DNA of 64,000 nucleotides from Pochonia chlamydosporia 170 (GCF_001653235.2 NW_019154050.1:663681-727680); one strand, 5' to 3'; numbered from the stretch's first letter, positions 43,051-55,673 are shown. Notes: a model not told the origin generated them from the letters alone. Made by a program: numbers and translations.

Positions 43051-45476
43051 ATGGACCAGGGCGAAAAAGAGCCCGTTGAGGAAAGCGCTATCTGGAATGA
43101 ACTCAATGCCTTCCGCACTTCGTTCAATTCGATTTGCAAAGGCAGAAGCATCATCTGTAACCCTGACATCCTTGGCCAGCTCGGCGATACAGGTAAGGCG
43201 GACTGCTCACCTTGACTGCCTTTCTAACTGCTGCAGATCTTCGGCGGCTTTCACTCAATCTATTAGTTGCGCTGCAAAATCTTCCAGCGATCAATGCGGT
43301 TCCCTCCAGGACGGGACCCGGCACTGTTGAAAGTGATGTACTGAGACTCTTGTCCGCCGTGACGGCGGACAATTTCGACTTTAATCGTGTCAAAAGACTG
43401 TTAAAAGAAGCACTTACAGACAAGCCTCGAGATACACTAATATGGGAGCTTGTGTCAAGTGCCGCCGTCGAATCCACTCCGCCGCCTCGGGCGATGCCTT
43501 CGTCGACTCAACAAACGCCGTGGAGTCAGAACACCAGCAGCTTTGTGAACTCGTCGGAATCTCGCCAAAATGTGGATCCAGTCCTTAAACAGGAACTCGA
43601 ACATCTCTACGTTGGACTTCCCAATTTCCATGAGGCTTTCTTTGGGGACATGCCGGAACTCGACGTGGTTTCGGAGGCGGTCTTCCGCAAGTGTACTGAA
43701 GGCGACAACCCACTTTTCAAGGAGGGCTGGAGTGGATGGCCAGCACGCGCCAAAGAGAGCGACGTGCTGACTTGGATTGACGGCTTAATCTTGAAGCTGG
43801 AAGTATTCGCGGGCGACCGCATTTCGACTTCGCCGGCTAGGCGAAAGCTCTTGGCGCAGCCGAGGACACCGCTGGAGGGCTCCACAGGCAAGCGCAGCAT
43901 GGATATCGGCTTCGTTGACAGTGAGATCACATACAAACCTGACACTACGGATTCAAGGTATCGTTGGGCACACATTCTTGTTGCCGGTGAATTAAAAAGC
44001 AACCCAAAGGCCGACATCCCATCGATTGCATGGATTGATCTCGCCAGGTATGCGAGAGAGGTACTCGCCGCTCAAGATACCCGCCGCTTCGTCTTGGGTT
44101 TTACTCTCTGCGGGCCTCTTATGAGGGTATGGGAGTTCGACAGGCTCGGGGGGATCGCCTCCGAACAATTCGACATCAACAAGGAGGAAGGTGGGCTACA
44201 GTTTGTGACTACAATTCTGGGGTTTCTACGGATGAACGAGGAGATGCTTGGATTTGATCCTACCATAATAACAGCCGGGGGCCAGAAATATATCGAGATT
44301 GAACGCAACGGTCAGCCAGAGCGTCTCATCCTTGGCGAGGTCATGAAGCGCGCACCATGCATCGCTGGCCGAGCGACAACTTGTTGGAAAGCTCATCGCA
44401 AAGATGACCCGCATACACCACTTGTCATAAAGGACTCGTGGCAGTACACCGACCGGGACGAAGAGGGCGATCTGATCCAAGAAGCGACTGAGAAAGGTGC
44501 AATTAACGTTGCCCGATACTATCACCACGAGACTGTCCGCGTCCGCCATTCTGATGACGAAATCCGAAATAATGTTCGAAAGAGACTAGACGTCACCAAA
44601 GCAACGAATTACCGCTCAGGGCGTGCGATGTTGCCGTCGAGTACCAGCGCGTTGAGTATTTCACGCAAAGGGCGAAGCAGCAGCTCCGGGGTGAAGCGTC
44701 CATCAAGCGAAACTGATGCCGCTCTGCCACCGAGCAAGCGATCTTGTTCGGCATCTCCAACAAAACCCAACCCGGACGCGCTGTCAAATCGGATACATCG
44801 ACGTGTCATTCTTCGAGACTATGGGAAGCCGATCTACAAGGCAAGCTCCCGTGCGGCCCTACTTGCTGCTCTAGTGGGCTGCATTGAAGGTCACGAATCC
44901 TTACACAAGGCTGGCTTCCTCCACAGAGACATCTCCATTAATAATCTCATGATGAATGAGAATAAGGAGAACCCTTCTTGGCGAGCCTTCTTGATCGACC
45001 TTGACCTTGCTATAAGGGAGCACCGAGACGGGGCTTCGGGAGCAATGGGAAAGACCGGTACTAGGGCGTTCATGGCCATCGGTGCATTACTGGGGGAACA
45101 GCATTCTTTCATGCACGATTTAGAGTCGTTTTTCTGGGTGCTCTTCTGGATATGCATACATTACAATGGGCCAGACGACAGCAGGCCTGTGCAGCGATTT
45201 GAAAAGTGGAATTACGCGGAGACGGCTGAGTTAGCAGAGTTGAAGAAGGGTCAGGTGTCCCATGAACAAGATTTCATTAGGACTACGAGCGAATACTTCA
45301 CAACACTCTATACGCCGTTGATACCCTGGGTTAACAAGCTGCGCAAGGTGGTGTTTCCCAATGGCAGGAGATGGGAGAAGGAGGACAATCGGTTGTATTT
45401 GCGGATGAAGGATGTTCTCCACGATGCTATAACGGATCCCGCTGCGGCCAGCCCTTCAGTTGCGACGACGCCTTAA
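43051..45476 (+). CDS. FunK1 fungal-type protein kinase
   Basis: Two exons, 43051-43192 and 43237-45476, are joined over a 44-nt GT-AG intron and give 793 residues. The N-terminal helical region (LYVGLPNFHEAFFG, WIDGLILKLE) and the domain with ILVAGELKSNP and RFVLGFTLCGPLMRVWEFDR are typical of FunK1. The kinase C-lobe has the catalytic loop GFLHRDISINNLMM (Asp about 611) and the metal-binding DLD in FLIDLDLAI (in place of DFG), then GTRAFMAIGAL and the SFFWVLFWI helix. A Ser/Lys/Pro-rich insert (about 490-540) precedes the lobe. FunK1 kinases are expanded in filamentous fungi and their targets are mostly unknown. The gene is intact, lies between the two inverted MULEs and shows no decay, unlike its neighbours. 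Confidence 0.9.
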
Positions 45477-45956
45477 ATAAAGTCTCCCGGTGCCGCATCA
45501 TTCCACAGCAATGAAAGACTTTGGTCGTCTACATGCCAGAACTCAACCCTACCGTGAACCCCGACCTCGTAATACTTGATGACAAACTAGAAATCGGGGC
45601 GTTGCTGCAAGATTTGGGACTGTCGTACGTCATTAGTAACCGGCCCACTCCATCACAGCAACCCCCTTGTAAAGCCATTGTCGCAGATGGAGCGGACTAT
45701 GTCGCCAAGGCTGGAGTGCCCAGACAGCCAATATGCTCAGCCATTTACCTTCGTAATCCTTCACCCATACGCGACTTCCCTTGATAAGCTCGCTTGACAG
45801 CAACTTCCCTAATTGTTCAGCATCAGGACTCTGGCAAAACTCTCCGTCATTTTGAGGCATTCCATGCCAACACAGCAAGGGAAACAGAGCCCGAGCCCCG
45901 GTTCGGCAGAACTTCGGAGGATATGCGGCAACAGGAAGTAGTGCGGAGTGAAGTGC
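45477..45956. other. No gene recognised
   Basis: Spacer between the kinase gene and MULE copy 2, with no supported frame. Confidence 0.4.
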
Positions 45957-48719
45957 GCGTAATCGCCTAGACAAAATATGCGATCATGTGGAAAACTGGC
46001 GGCCCGGGAATATCAGCCAATCAAAACTCTGTCTTTCTAAATTCACTTGAGGTACACGTCGCTGGATGACGGTATCTCCCCCAAGTTTGAGGCATTCTCC
46101 GCCTATTTTGAAAACGCGCAACTTCCTCCAATAAAGTACAATTAATTTCGTTTGAAGCTATAAATCGTTCAATAAACTTTTCACTTCCTTTCACCACTTG
46201 CTCATCAAAAAGTGCCATAACATCCCTCATCTTTTTTCTGAACTCCTCAACCTTGATCTCGATGGGCACCACATCTGGCTCATCATCAGCATCCTCATCT
46301 CGCCCTGAATCACTCTCGGAATCGAATGCCAACTCTTTAGAATCGTTCTCCGGGAGTCGCTGAGGTATTTCCACTCGCGGCACGTATTCAGGCAACAGAT
46401 TTAGTCCTTCGTCTTTCCAGAAAGGGTACGTCGTTCGCCGACGAACACTTTCAAAAAATTCTGCGCCCGGTGACTCAAAGCAATGCACGACATGCTTGCA
46501 AAGAAGGAAGCGACTAAGCAAAAAGGACTTGCAAGCACACACCCAATTGACAGGATCGGTATGGTATTCCCTCAGCTTCTCTGGATCAACGGCCTTGCAA
46601 GATTCCTTTCTCCACTGCCTCTTGAATGCCTCCCGCCACCGGGCTTTGAATATTCGAAACTCGCCCCGCGAAATGGCTCTCATCCGATGAACTGCATCAG
46701 GAAGGACGCGGGATGTCAAAATCCACACGACTAGGTCCACGCGCGGTCGGTTGAATCGATGAAGATAGTCATGCTTCAGCGTTCGCCAATGTGACTCGGC
46801 AATCATCGTCGTCTTCACTACGGGGATTTGACTGGGATCAGCCGCTCGCGCCCATAGCTTCCACTGCTCCTTGCAATACCAGTTAACGTACAGGTACGCC
46901 CAGAGACGATAATACCCACGAAGTTTACACCACGTATACATCTCAACCGCACATTCTCGATGCAGCGTACTCGAGGATTTGTAGGTGCCATTGAGATCTG
47001 GGATCAGCGGATGGAGGTTGAAATGGCGGCAGAATATTTCAAGAACTGTATCTCGCTCCTCTTTTGTTGCTGGTTCCAGTCTCCCATTCGCTTCAATACT
47101 TTCATCTTTTGACGGACAATCGCACCTGCCGTATCGATGGCTGACCGGTCGCCGGATAGGAATAGAGCCCCAGCAAATCTCGAGGTGCGGAATTAACTGT
47201 TGCGCTTCTTCCGGACGGTAGTGGCTCAGCACGTTTGCGCCTTTGGATGAATTCAGCTTCGTGCTGACAGCCCGCTTGACATGCCAATAGCAAAGCTGAA
47301 TCGTGATGCCGGGCCATACCGCATGAACGGCCCCAATTTCCGCCGGATCTTTGTCAATTGCGAAGCTCCCTGGATTGAGCCCATAGCCTTTCAGTCGCTC
47401 TAGGAACTGTTGAATAACGCGGGTCATGGCTCCCGGGTCTGCCCTGGATGGTTTTGTGTCCGTGGGATTCTGAGGCTTGACCAGTTCAACGAGGCAGTAT
47501 GCGAGAGGAACGCCGGTGCCTTCGACCTCGGCTAAAACAGCAAAAAGCTCCATCCCACCGCTGTTGGTTCCATACGTGGCATCCATCACTAATTGAGGAG
47601 TCGTCTTAGTAACCCTCATAATAGGCTCAGAAGCAAAAAAACCTAGTGCCCTTACATTTCCTGCGGTAAAGATACTATGGTGGTCGCGATAGCGATGGTC
47701 CTCGGAAAGGAGCATCGTCGCGGACACCAAAGGATCAGCATCTCGGCGCCAGATCTCCGAGTTTGCCTTCTGCCAGAGATAATAGACTTGATGTCTTGTT
47801 ACTGTTCTCGCTTCTGGAATATCTCGAAGCTCGCGGTAGATTTCTGAAGGCGTCTTGCTTGAAACGCGCGAGTTAATTAGTCCCTGCACCATTGGTGGCA
47901 GTTCGATATCTTCATACGGCGTATGCCATTCGTGGTGAATTGAAAGGCTAAGGGTTCGGTCTTGCAAGCATGGCCGCATATTGAGCTTACTCTTGCACGG
48001 GAATCGCGCCATACTGCGGCCATCCCGCTGCTTCTCTGCCTCAACGGCGGATTGATAGCTTCTTGCGTGCATCAGATCTTGCGAACAGTGATAGGTATAC
48101 GCGAAATTTTGATTAGTTCCCGTGTGTTTGAAGCGAAATCCTCCTGCTTTCCAAATTATGTCACTCAGTTCACGCATTGCCGTGTTAACCTCGGATCTGG
48201 GAAATCTGTCAAAATAGGTATTGCTCTCGTTGCCGTGGGCACTGCTAAGAACGCGTAGAAAGCCGAAATTGACCGGGAGAGCATCCAGGCAGAACGTAAA
48301 ATTCCCATTCAGAGTAGTGTTTTGGTCCTATACAGAAGAGACTGTCAGAATCGTACTGATGATCTACCCGTTAATCGTGCCAGCCGGATTAGCGCGTGTG
48401 TATTCACGTACTGGTTTCTTCCAATTCCGAAGAAGAGCAATGAAATCATCCCAAGCGTCGAACGACGTGACGCGTTTTTTTGTGTGGCGCTTGCAAGTTT
48501 TGTTTCGCTTCCCCTGTTTGTTAATTTGGAAGTCATCGGCGATATAGAATCTTGCGCATTTACTGCAAAAACTCTCCCCGGTCTCGAGATTCATTTTTAT
48601 CGAGGAGCAGACAGGTGGGTTGGTTGGATATGCTTGGCATCGCGCAGGATGTAAACAATGGCCGAAAAGGGAATGGTCAGATTGCCATATGGTCGCAAAT
48701 TTTGTCTAGGCGATTACGC
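45957..48719 (-). mobile_element. MULE (Mutator-like) transposon, copy 2 (inverted)
   Basis: It mirrors 35131-37893 base for base in almost all positions: every landmark coordinate of copy 1 and copy 2 adds up to 83850. It has the same terminal repeats and internal gene. The flanks differ beyond 6-8 shared bases and no target duplication is seen. Confidence 0.88.
46021..48594 (-). CDS. MULE transposase, copy 2
   Basis: Exons 48594-48412 and 48327-46021 mirror copy 1 and give about 829 residues. Residue differences from copy 1 that I can see are Asp to Glu in GGM(D/E)LF, Ala to Glu in VVPI(A/E)IK and Cys to Phe in VAR(C/F)QNRR. Both catalytic Asp motifs and the SWIM zinc finger are unchanged. 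The near-identity indicates recent duplication or gene conversion. Confidence 0.88.
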
Positions 48720-48723
48720 CCCC

Positions 48724-48870
48724 ATTTGTGAGTTAACTCATGAGTCCGAGTTAAACTCATAAGTGGGTTACAGCTGGGTCGTAACTCATATGAGTGAGTT
48801 ATGAAGGCCGAAACTCATGAGTTAACTCAAATGCCCAGGTATGAGTATAGAATGACCATAAGCGTGAGTA
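48724..48870. repeat. Cluster of GAGTTA/TAACTC and ACTCATGAGT words
   Basis: GAGTTAACTCATGAGT, AACTCATATGAGTGAGTTA and ACTCATGAGTTAACTC recur over about 140 bp immediately next to the MULE end. This again resembles the subterminal palindromic words of hAT-type elements. No partner end found. Confidence 0.45.
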
Positions 48871-49047
48871 TTCGCTCTTCAACTTCTTCAGTGATTATTT
48901 TTACCGTGTCCAACTTTCGCTCAATTGTAGCGTACATGCATTTGATATAATCTCTAGACAAGAAATACAAAAAGTCCTCCGTGTATGGATTTCAAGATTG
49001 CGCCGCTGTTTAACTCAAGACAGTTCGGTCCATCAACGTTCCCTTGC

Positions 49048-50876
49048 TTACAGGGCAACGACGAAAGCGACGGCAGCCAAGACCATGCCAAGACCAGCAC
49101 CGACACGACCTGAGCCGGCAACGACAGGAACAGAGCCAGTGGGCTTGGTAGGAACCACACCACCCGTGCCAGTGACGGTAGGAAGAGGGTTGCCACCAGC
49201 GGGAGTAGTAGGGGCAGGTTTGTTGGGTGAACTACCGGTAGGAGTGGGCAAAGCGATGTTGGGAATGGTCATTTGGGTCGAAATAGTCTCAGTGCTGCTG
49301 TTCTTGGTAACTGTCGTAGCAACATTGATGGTAGTATAAGGAACCTGAGTGATGCGAGGAGTGCCAGTGACAGTGATGATCTGAGTGATAGTGGCAGGAC
49401 CGGTAGCAATAACAGGGTTCTGGGGAATGTAAGCTCCGCAAATGCCCTGGTAGAAAGCGATAGCCTCATAGGCGGCGTTACCGTTCTCGTGAGCGTAGAT
49501 GCAGTTGAAAATGTCCGTGACGAACTCCTCGCCAGGGCAGATGCACTTGGGGTTCGTGTTGTCCTTGCAGTCAGACTTGAACTCCAAGAAGGTGTTGAGA
49601 CACGAAGGGAGAACGGGAGGGCAAGGAGGACTCTGAGTAGGCTTGGGAGGCTGGCTGGTAGCAATCCTGGGCTTCTCGCTGGTAGATTGCTCCTTCTTGG
49701 TGGTCTGATACTGGGGAGGAAGGTTGACAGTGGTAGAGATTCCCTGGGTGCGGGTGCGAGTCTCTGTAACTGGGCAGATGGTGGTGCTCACAGGTACAGT
49801 GACAGTAACAATGTGAGTTCCATTCTTTCCAGGGCACTCGGTCACCGTAGGTCCACAGCTAGTGATGGTCTTGGTGGAAGTTGTGAAGACAGTAGAGGTA
49901 GAGTCATAGGTGGTGACAAAAGTGGTGGCAGGAGTAGTTGCGGGAGTAGTCTGCTGTCCGGGGGTGGTCTGCTGTCCAGGAGTAGTAGTTTGCTGTCGCG
50001 GAGTAGTTTGCTGTCGAGGAGTAGTCTGCTGTCCAGGCATGGTAGAAGTGGTATCCTGACCCGGCTTGGTGGAAGTAGTGTCCTGACCTGGCTTGGTGGT
50101 AATTGTGTCCTGTCCCGGCCGGGTTGTGGTCTGGAGTGTGGTAGCAGGAGTGGTCTGCTGGCCTGGCTGGGTGGTGGTAGTAGTCTGGATCACCTTCGTA
50201 GTAGTGGTTCCCGGAACAGTGTAGCGAGAAGTAGATGGCTTCTGTGTGGGCTTGCCGCAGTGCCACTTGATCTTGTGGCAAGAGACCTTGCACTTCTTCT
50301 TGAATGTGAGGCCCCTCTTGGGAATCTGCTTGGGATAGATGACCCGGACCTTCTTAGCACCACCACACTGCTTGTTAACAATAGTTGAACCACCTTGCTT
50401 GCAGTTCGAAGTCTGCTTGCATACGCTGCCATCGGGCATGTCGTAGTGGAATTCAAGACGAGCATCGAACTCGGTGGACATCTCGAAACTGCCAATAGAG
50501 AATGCATCAATGCCGGCATCGGCACCAACGCTGATGGACAAACCAGCATCGTCATCCTCGTTGCAAGAACCAGAAATGAACTTTCCGGGACCAAAAGTGC
50601 GGCCCTGGAGCTCACCACGTTTGCCGTTGTTGTTCTCGCAGGACCAGCCACCAAAGTTAAACCGGCATAAGTGGTGAGAGTGCCGACAGCAACATCACTC
50701 CAGTCCCAATCGTTGTTCTGCTTTGGCGTGCACTTGTTTACGGTGTTTCCAGGGCAGGGGAATGTCTTAGCGCCAGTCCAACCCAAACCGAAGTCGAAGG
50801 AGGCACCGAGGCCGAAAGTAGCGGAAGCCTGCTGGACGCCAGCAGCGGTGACCAAAAGAGAAAGAGAGGACTTCAT
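49048..50876 (-). pseudogene. Secreted Ser/Thr-rich GPI-anchored-type protein with CFEM-like domain, one-base frameshift
   Basis: The signal peptide starts at 50876 (MKSSLSLLVTAAGVQQASA). The first frame runs through NNDWDWSDVAVGTLTTYAG to about 50659. From there homology continues in the next frame (NFGGWSCENNNGKRGELQ ...) without any usable intron, so one base seems missing in the AAAGTTAAACC tract. The rest has a Cys-rich basic block (KKCKVSCHKIKWHCGK), a long Thr/Pro/Gln repeat tract built on GQ(D/Q)TT words, a CFEM-like cysteine region (CLNTFLEFKSDCKDN ... CICPGEEF), a Ser/Thr stalk and a C-terminal hydrophobic GPI signal (VGAGLGMVLAAVAFVVAL). It is probably a cell-wall adhesin-like protein. 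A TATA box lies 51 bp before the ATG. The shift may be a sequencing error; otherwise the gene is a young pseudogene. Confidence 0.7.
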
Positions 50877-50926
50877 CTCGTTGAACTTATAAATATGTTC
50901 CGAAGTGTAGCGAGTGTTCTTCGATG

Positions 50927-50933
50927 TTATATA
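50927..50933 (-). promoter_or_regulatory. TATA box of the adhesin-like gene
   Basis: TATATAA on the minus strand, 51 bp upstream of the ATG at 50876, in the position expected of a core promoter. Confidence 0.5.
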
Positions 50934-50949
50934 GCGGGAAAAAATTGTC

Positions 50950-53409
50950 AAATACCAAAAACCTGTTGTGATATATTATGTGAAACGGAGTCAAAGGAAA
51001 CGAATGACTTTGACTGAGATGAGAAGGACGGAATTGTCCCAGAAAGGAAACGAAAAGAGAAACAAAGGACGACGAAGGTAAAGATTGATGAGAGACAGGA
51101 CAAAAGTAGTTTTCAAACGTCGGGTGGTTGCGACATCTATATACTTGAAGTCGACAACTAGCAACTGTGATGTGATGGCGCCTTGGACTTACACGGACAT
51201 CTCCTGTGTTTTGCCATGGCTTGCCGCTGAATCGGGATTTCTGAGTCTGTCGTGATCGAAACAGTCAACCCGAAGCAAAGAGAATATGGCCTTCGGCAGC
51301 CCCTGAGTCCCACACGTTAATTTTACTGGGGGCGCATTCAGATTCACTTGCATGACATGGCTCGATTTATAATTAACAGCGCCTTCCGATAGATGTGGGG
51401 AGTCTTTTGAGCAATCTCAGGCACAGAGCGGAGCAAAGCAAAGAGTCCATCCCTGGTGTAAGTTCTGGGTTTCAGGATACGAACTCCTGAATGCTCTCGT
51501 GTCCGTCCACCAAAAGACACGGAGGTGGCGATGCTATTATTCTAAGCACAAAAGCAAGGTGAGCATAATAGTAAGATTTTTTTTTCTTTTACCCATGAAT
51601 GACAGCTGAATGGTCCCTGGAGTTGCATCAAGTAAAAGATGACGTCGATCAACCGGCCGTTGTTGTCTTGGCTAAGCAGATGTTGCGGGATATTATTACC
51701 ATGCACGCTGCTATATTGAACATCTGTCGAATGGACAAAAATAACCTAGCCCGGCCTTCGCTTATCACGGTGCCGTACATGAATGATCCGTGCAGTAGAT
51801 TCATTGCAACAGTGCTAGCCAGTCGCAATATACTAGTACCGAGTACCCTATTATCGCGTTTTGCGGTTCCAATGTTTTATTGCTACACAAAAGTTACTGA
51901 ATTCAATAGCCTGTCAATTGCTTGTGTATCAATGTGCACTGGTTAGCCTTGGAGCCATTCCCCCAAGTGTCCAGAATCCTATCTACAGCATCTGGCGCGG
52001 CACCAGCCGTCCCTTACCCCGAGTCTCGTAGATCTGCCAAAGATATACCACTCCGCTGCTATGCCGAATTGCTGAGACGGCCCGTCGCTAATACGAACCG
52101 AATCGTTGCCTTCACCGCCCTCATGTCTGGTTTCCAGCTCGACTTGTCCGATGATTCTTTGCCTCCAAGAAAGAATGATTTGTTGCCTCGTTTCGTATCC
52201 GTGCATCCGAGCATTTCACCCCGATGCTGCGTCCACCTGCTGCAGCGGAATAGGAAATGCGCCACTGTCTCTTGTTCGCGCCGACAGGCACATGTATCTG
52301 TCGCCGTTGCTTTGATCCGATATAGTGAGTTGTTGAGCTTCGTACTGTGTTGTTTTCTGGTACTTCTGTCCAGGCAAATTCATGTACATCCACAATGACG
52401 TCCACCCTTGTCAGTGTCATCACGTCCATACCTCGCATCGTTGTTCACATCACCTCCATCACTCCCTCCCTGCCATTGATTGTAGGGCTGCGAGTGAAGT
52501 ACGAAATCACGGCAGCGGATGGCAAACGGCCTATCTCCTCAAGGCTACAGGCCACATGTAGAGTCCCGTATTGGGTATTCGAACAAAGGAGACGCATGGC
52601 CATCCCGTACATCCCCAGTCATGCGAGATTAAATATGGATCCTTACGAGCGCGATTTATGCAGATATAGTGATAACCACAGAACGTAAGGCTGTTCCTCT
52701 TCTGCAGTTAGAGGAGTAGGCGTTGGGCATGGTGAGAGCGCAGAAGTTATCAGGGAAATGCAAGAACGGCGCTCATAAACTAAACAGGAAGCAGAACAAT
52801 CTCGGGGCGGTGATCCTAGCCGTCAGTTCCCTTCAATTACAATCGCGGCACATTTATCACAGCGTGTTTAATCCCCTAAAATTGGAGAATTCATCAAATT
52901 AACTTCGCCGTCAAGACCCATACGTGCACCACTGTTACTTGTAATAGGGGGCGAGACTTAAAGAGGCGCTACAGGTCTGAATAAACTATTGAAACGCCAA
53001 CCATCACTATCGAGTTCAAGTCGAGCTCCTACCCAAACTCATTGTAATCGTAATCACGAGCCACCAGACAATCCAAGGAGCCTACAATCAGATTTAGGGT
53101 AAAAGAGTGGCAACTTTGTTTGTCAACCAAGTCATATTGTCTTGAACTAGCAGGCCCTCGCAATACACCGATCTACCCCGTAAAGGTCAGAAAATACGGT
53201 TAGATGATCATAAATTGCTTCGTATCCAAAATAAGGCGCTGATATATTTCGTCCTGGGTGAGATTGCGGCCAGCTTCACGCATTCAAAATGAACACTATT
53301 GAGAACTATGCAGTGGGCGACGCGGTGCAGTTCTTGGTTTCAACTAACGGAAAGACAATCTGTGGTAAAAATGAGGGCCTTGGATGGAGAACAAGGCAGG
53401 TCGGAGGTT
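50950..53409. other. No gene recognised
   Basis: A long stretch with short open frames only. The 115-residue plus-strand frame at 51599-51946 and the 158-residue frame at 51922-52398 have no domain that I recognise and no conserved look. Confidence 0.4.
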
Positions 53410-53414
53410 ACATT

Positions 53415-53621
53415 TGTAACGGGCTGGAGCCGCTTGGACGGCGGCTGCGCCGCCTATCACCAACTCCTATGACAGGTTGATTCTAGAACCTTCTATGGAG
53501 GGGGAGATATAAGGCACCACGATGATGCTACGGAGTAGGAAGACTCTCTTTCCTTCCCTATCTTGATAGTAAACAGCATAGGGACTAGTTAGTTGAATCA
53601 ACTCGCTAGAGGCCTTTCACA
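53415..53621. mobile_element. Solo LTR, family B (TGTAACGGGC...CACA), 207 bp
   Basis: It begins TGTAACGGGCTG and ends CTTTCACA. ACATT is present on both sides (53410-53414 and 53622-53626), a 5-bp target duplication. A TATA-like GATATAAGG lies at about 53506-53514, as in an LTR promoter. No internal genes. Confidence 0.8.
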
Positions 53622-53789
53622 ACATTAGTGATGCCTCGTTACGACAGCTATCTCGAGACATCACAAGCATCAACGTACAGACGTCAAGAAGTGAAACGTC
53701 GGAAAAGATTACATCCCACGATGCCGATATCATTTTCGACAGCGGTCTTGAACTGGACTTCAGCGGCCGACCTCGAGAGTCGAATTTCA

Positions 53790-53945
53790 CTCCTGTGTAC
53801 TGTCGTTGGCAGCAGAAGGCAGATGCGAAACAATAATGCTACTGTTCCTCGCCATTGATCGAGTTGATCCTGATTCCAAGGATCATGATGATCGGACGCC
53901 ATTGTCGTACGCGGCAGAGTACGGGTTTGAGGCCGTAGTTGCGGC
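53790..53945 (+). pseudogene. Ankyrin-repeat relic
   Basis: The frame reads LSLAAEGRCETIMLLFL, then DPDSKDHDDRTPLSYAAEYG and FEAVV, nearly two ankyrin repeats with the TPL-x-x-AA signature. Both sides are out of frame. It is likely a piece of a larger ankyrin or NLR protein. Confidence 0.6.
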
Positions 53946-53999
53946 TTGCATGTGTCAAGTATTCAATGCGTTGATCTGGTGGATTGATGAGCATCTCTG

Positions 54000-55530
54000 A
54001 CTCTCATGGATAGTAGATTTATCTAGCATGTTTCCCCAATCTCCGTGGCTTCTAGCCTGCAACATGTTGTATAATGTGTGCCTTATTTCCTGCAACAGCT
54101 GTTCTCACAGTTTCCATAAATCGAAGTAGCTGACCCTTATCATTGACGTGTTCTTTAATTCGGAAATTGTCGTTACCGGTCTTATGAACCCAATTCGCAG
54201 GGTACAACATAGGATATCAGAAGCAACTCATTGTCGGTCAGGCTCTTCTCCTGTAGAAAAGCATCTGCCATATGAGATACCTCTTCTGGCAAGCATGCAT
54301 GTCGTAAGTCCAATAACCAACGTTTTACACGAGTGGTAACACTTGTCTTATCCAAGGAGTCGCGAGAGCAGTCTTGAGGATCCTTCTGATGAAACACCAG
54401 AGGCTTGAGCTCGTGCAGTTTACCAAGGTTAGTTTTTGAAAACACCGAGAAAACCTTCAACAAGCCCATAACGACGCCTTAATTGGTTCCTTGCCAAATT
54501 TAGGAAAGATAAAGCCTTCGAGTTAGGAGAAATAATTGGCAGCAGTGTTGTCGTGTAATATCCCAAGAATCTCGAATATTTCGATCTCATATAGACGTTG
54601 ATTCTGAGAGGAATACGACCACCACTGTCCCTGAAGTTGTCTCGTACACTGTTAGGAGATAGCATCCCCGCACATACAGTCCGGATATGCCGTGATAGTA
54701 TTGAAGGGGTCTGAAACCGAACCCGGCAACCTAGTTACGAGATGCGTAGCTTGCCCCATGTTGTGTGTCCCGAGTGTCATCTCTTCTACGACTCGGCGCA
54801 GCCGGCAGTGAGACGATCGGGAAACTTAGCTATTTTTAACAGGACTGGTTGCTATATAACCCTGCACATTAAACGTTGAGCAATTCTCCGGCTCACCGCA
54901 GCAAATAGAATTTAGCCTGGGTTGTCTCAAAATAACTAGACGAGTTCCAGGACCGGGGACCTAATGTCAGCATATCGTATGACTTTACGAGGCGCGGTTG
55001 ATGTTGCAGCTACCAGGTGAAGCAGGCAGCAGTGGCCCACATCGTTGCCGCCTGCCACCAAGGCAGCAGCGATGGAGGCACTTACATAGCTTAACAACAA
55101 CAAGAACAGACAATCATGAATATACTAAATATCAATTTGTGCCAACAAATGAATACGTATTCAACGCCTTGACCCAACACTGATCAGTGGTTGAACATAA
55201 CCACAGACAGCAAGGAATCAGGAAGAGACAAAGCTTCCCAATAACAAGCAGGGATTTTCATCCCTCCAATTTATTAGGAAGCATTTTGTGCTAAGCTGAG
55301 AATTTTGCGTCGAAGTTGCTGCGTTTACTCGCCGCTTCTTTGAAGCAGAATTTTCCTATCGTCCTTCACGAGAAAACGCCTTTCGCGACGGCTAAGATAA
55401 TTCGTTGCTGCTTTATCGCCCTTCTGAGAATCCCGAGCCGAAGCCCTGAAAAGCACCCTTTGAACCAGCCTCCCAACGACTCTGTTTACACCATAACTCT
55501 CGTCAAGCAGTAAACCCCCTCTCTCTTCAC
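54000..55530. other. No gene recognised
   Basis: Short frames only. Two minus-strand frames at 54182-54469 and 54429-54665 are open but show no known domain. Confidence 0.4.
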
Positions 55531-55673
55531 GATGGCCGACCAAGACGATAACCAGAGCTTCCATAACTCTCCCCAAGAACCTGTTATTGTGCCGCCAGGC
55601 TTTGAGAGATATAGGCAGTGGCTTTCCCCGAATTGGAGGGTACACACTCCATCAAAAACAGACGTCACAATAG

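Noticed and set aside
35127..48725. Signature of a past inversion between the MULEs from swapped target duplications
   Set aside because: I compared the four outer flanks in all pairings and found no 8-11 bp match, so inversion is possible but unsupported.
49273..50388. 371-residue Ser/Gly/Leu-rich plus-strand frame
   Set aside because: It lies antisense to the adhesin-like gene and its composition is the mirror of the Thr/Pro repeat tract; no start context or domain.
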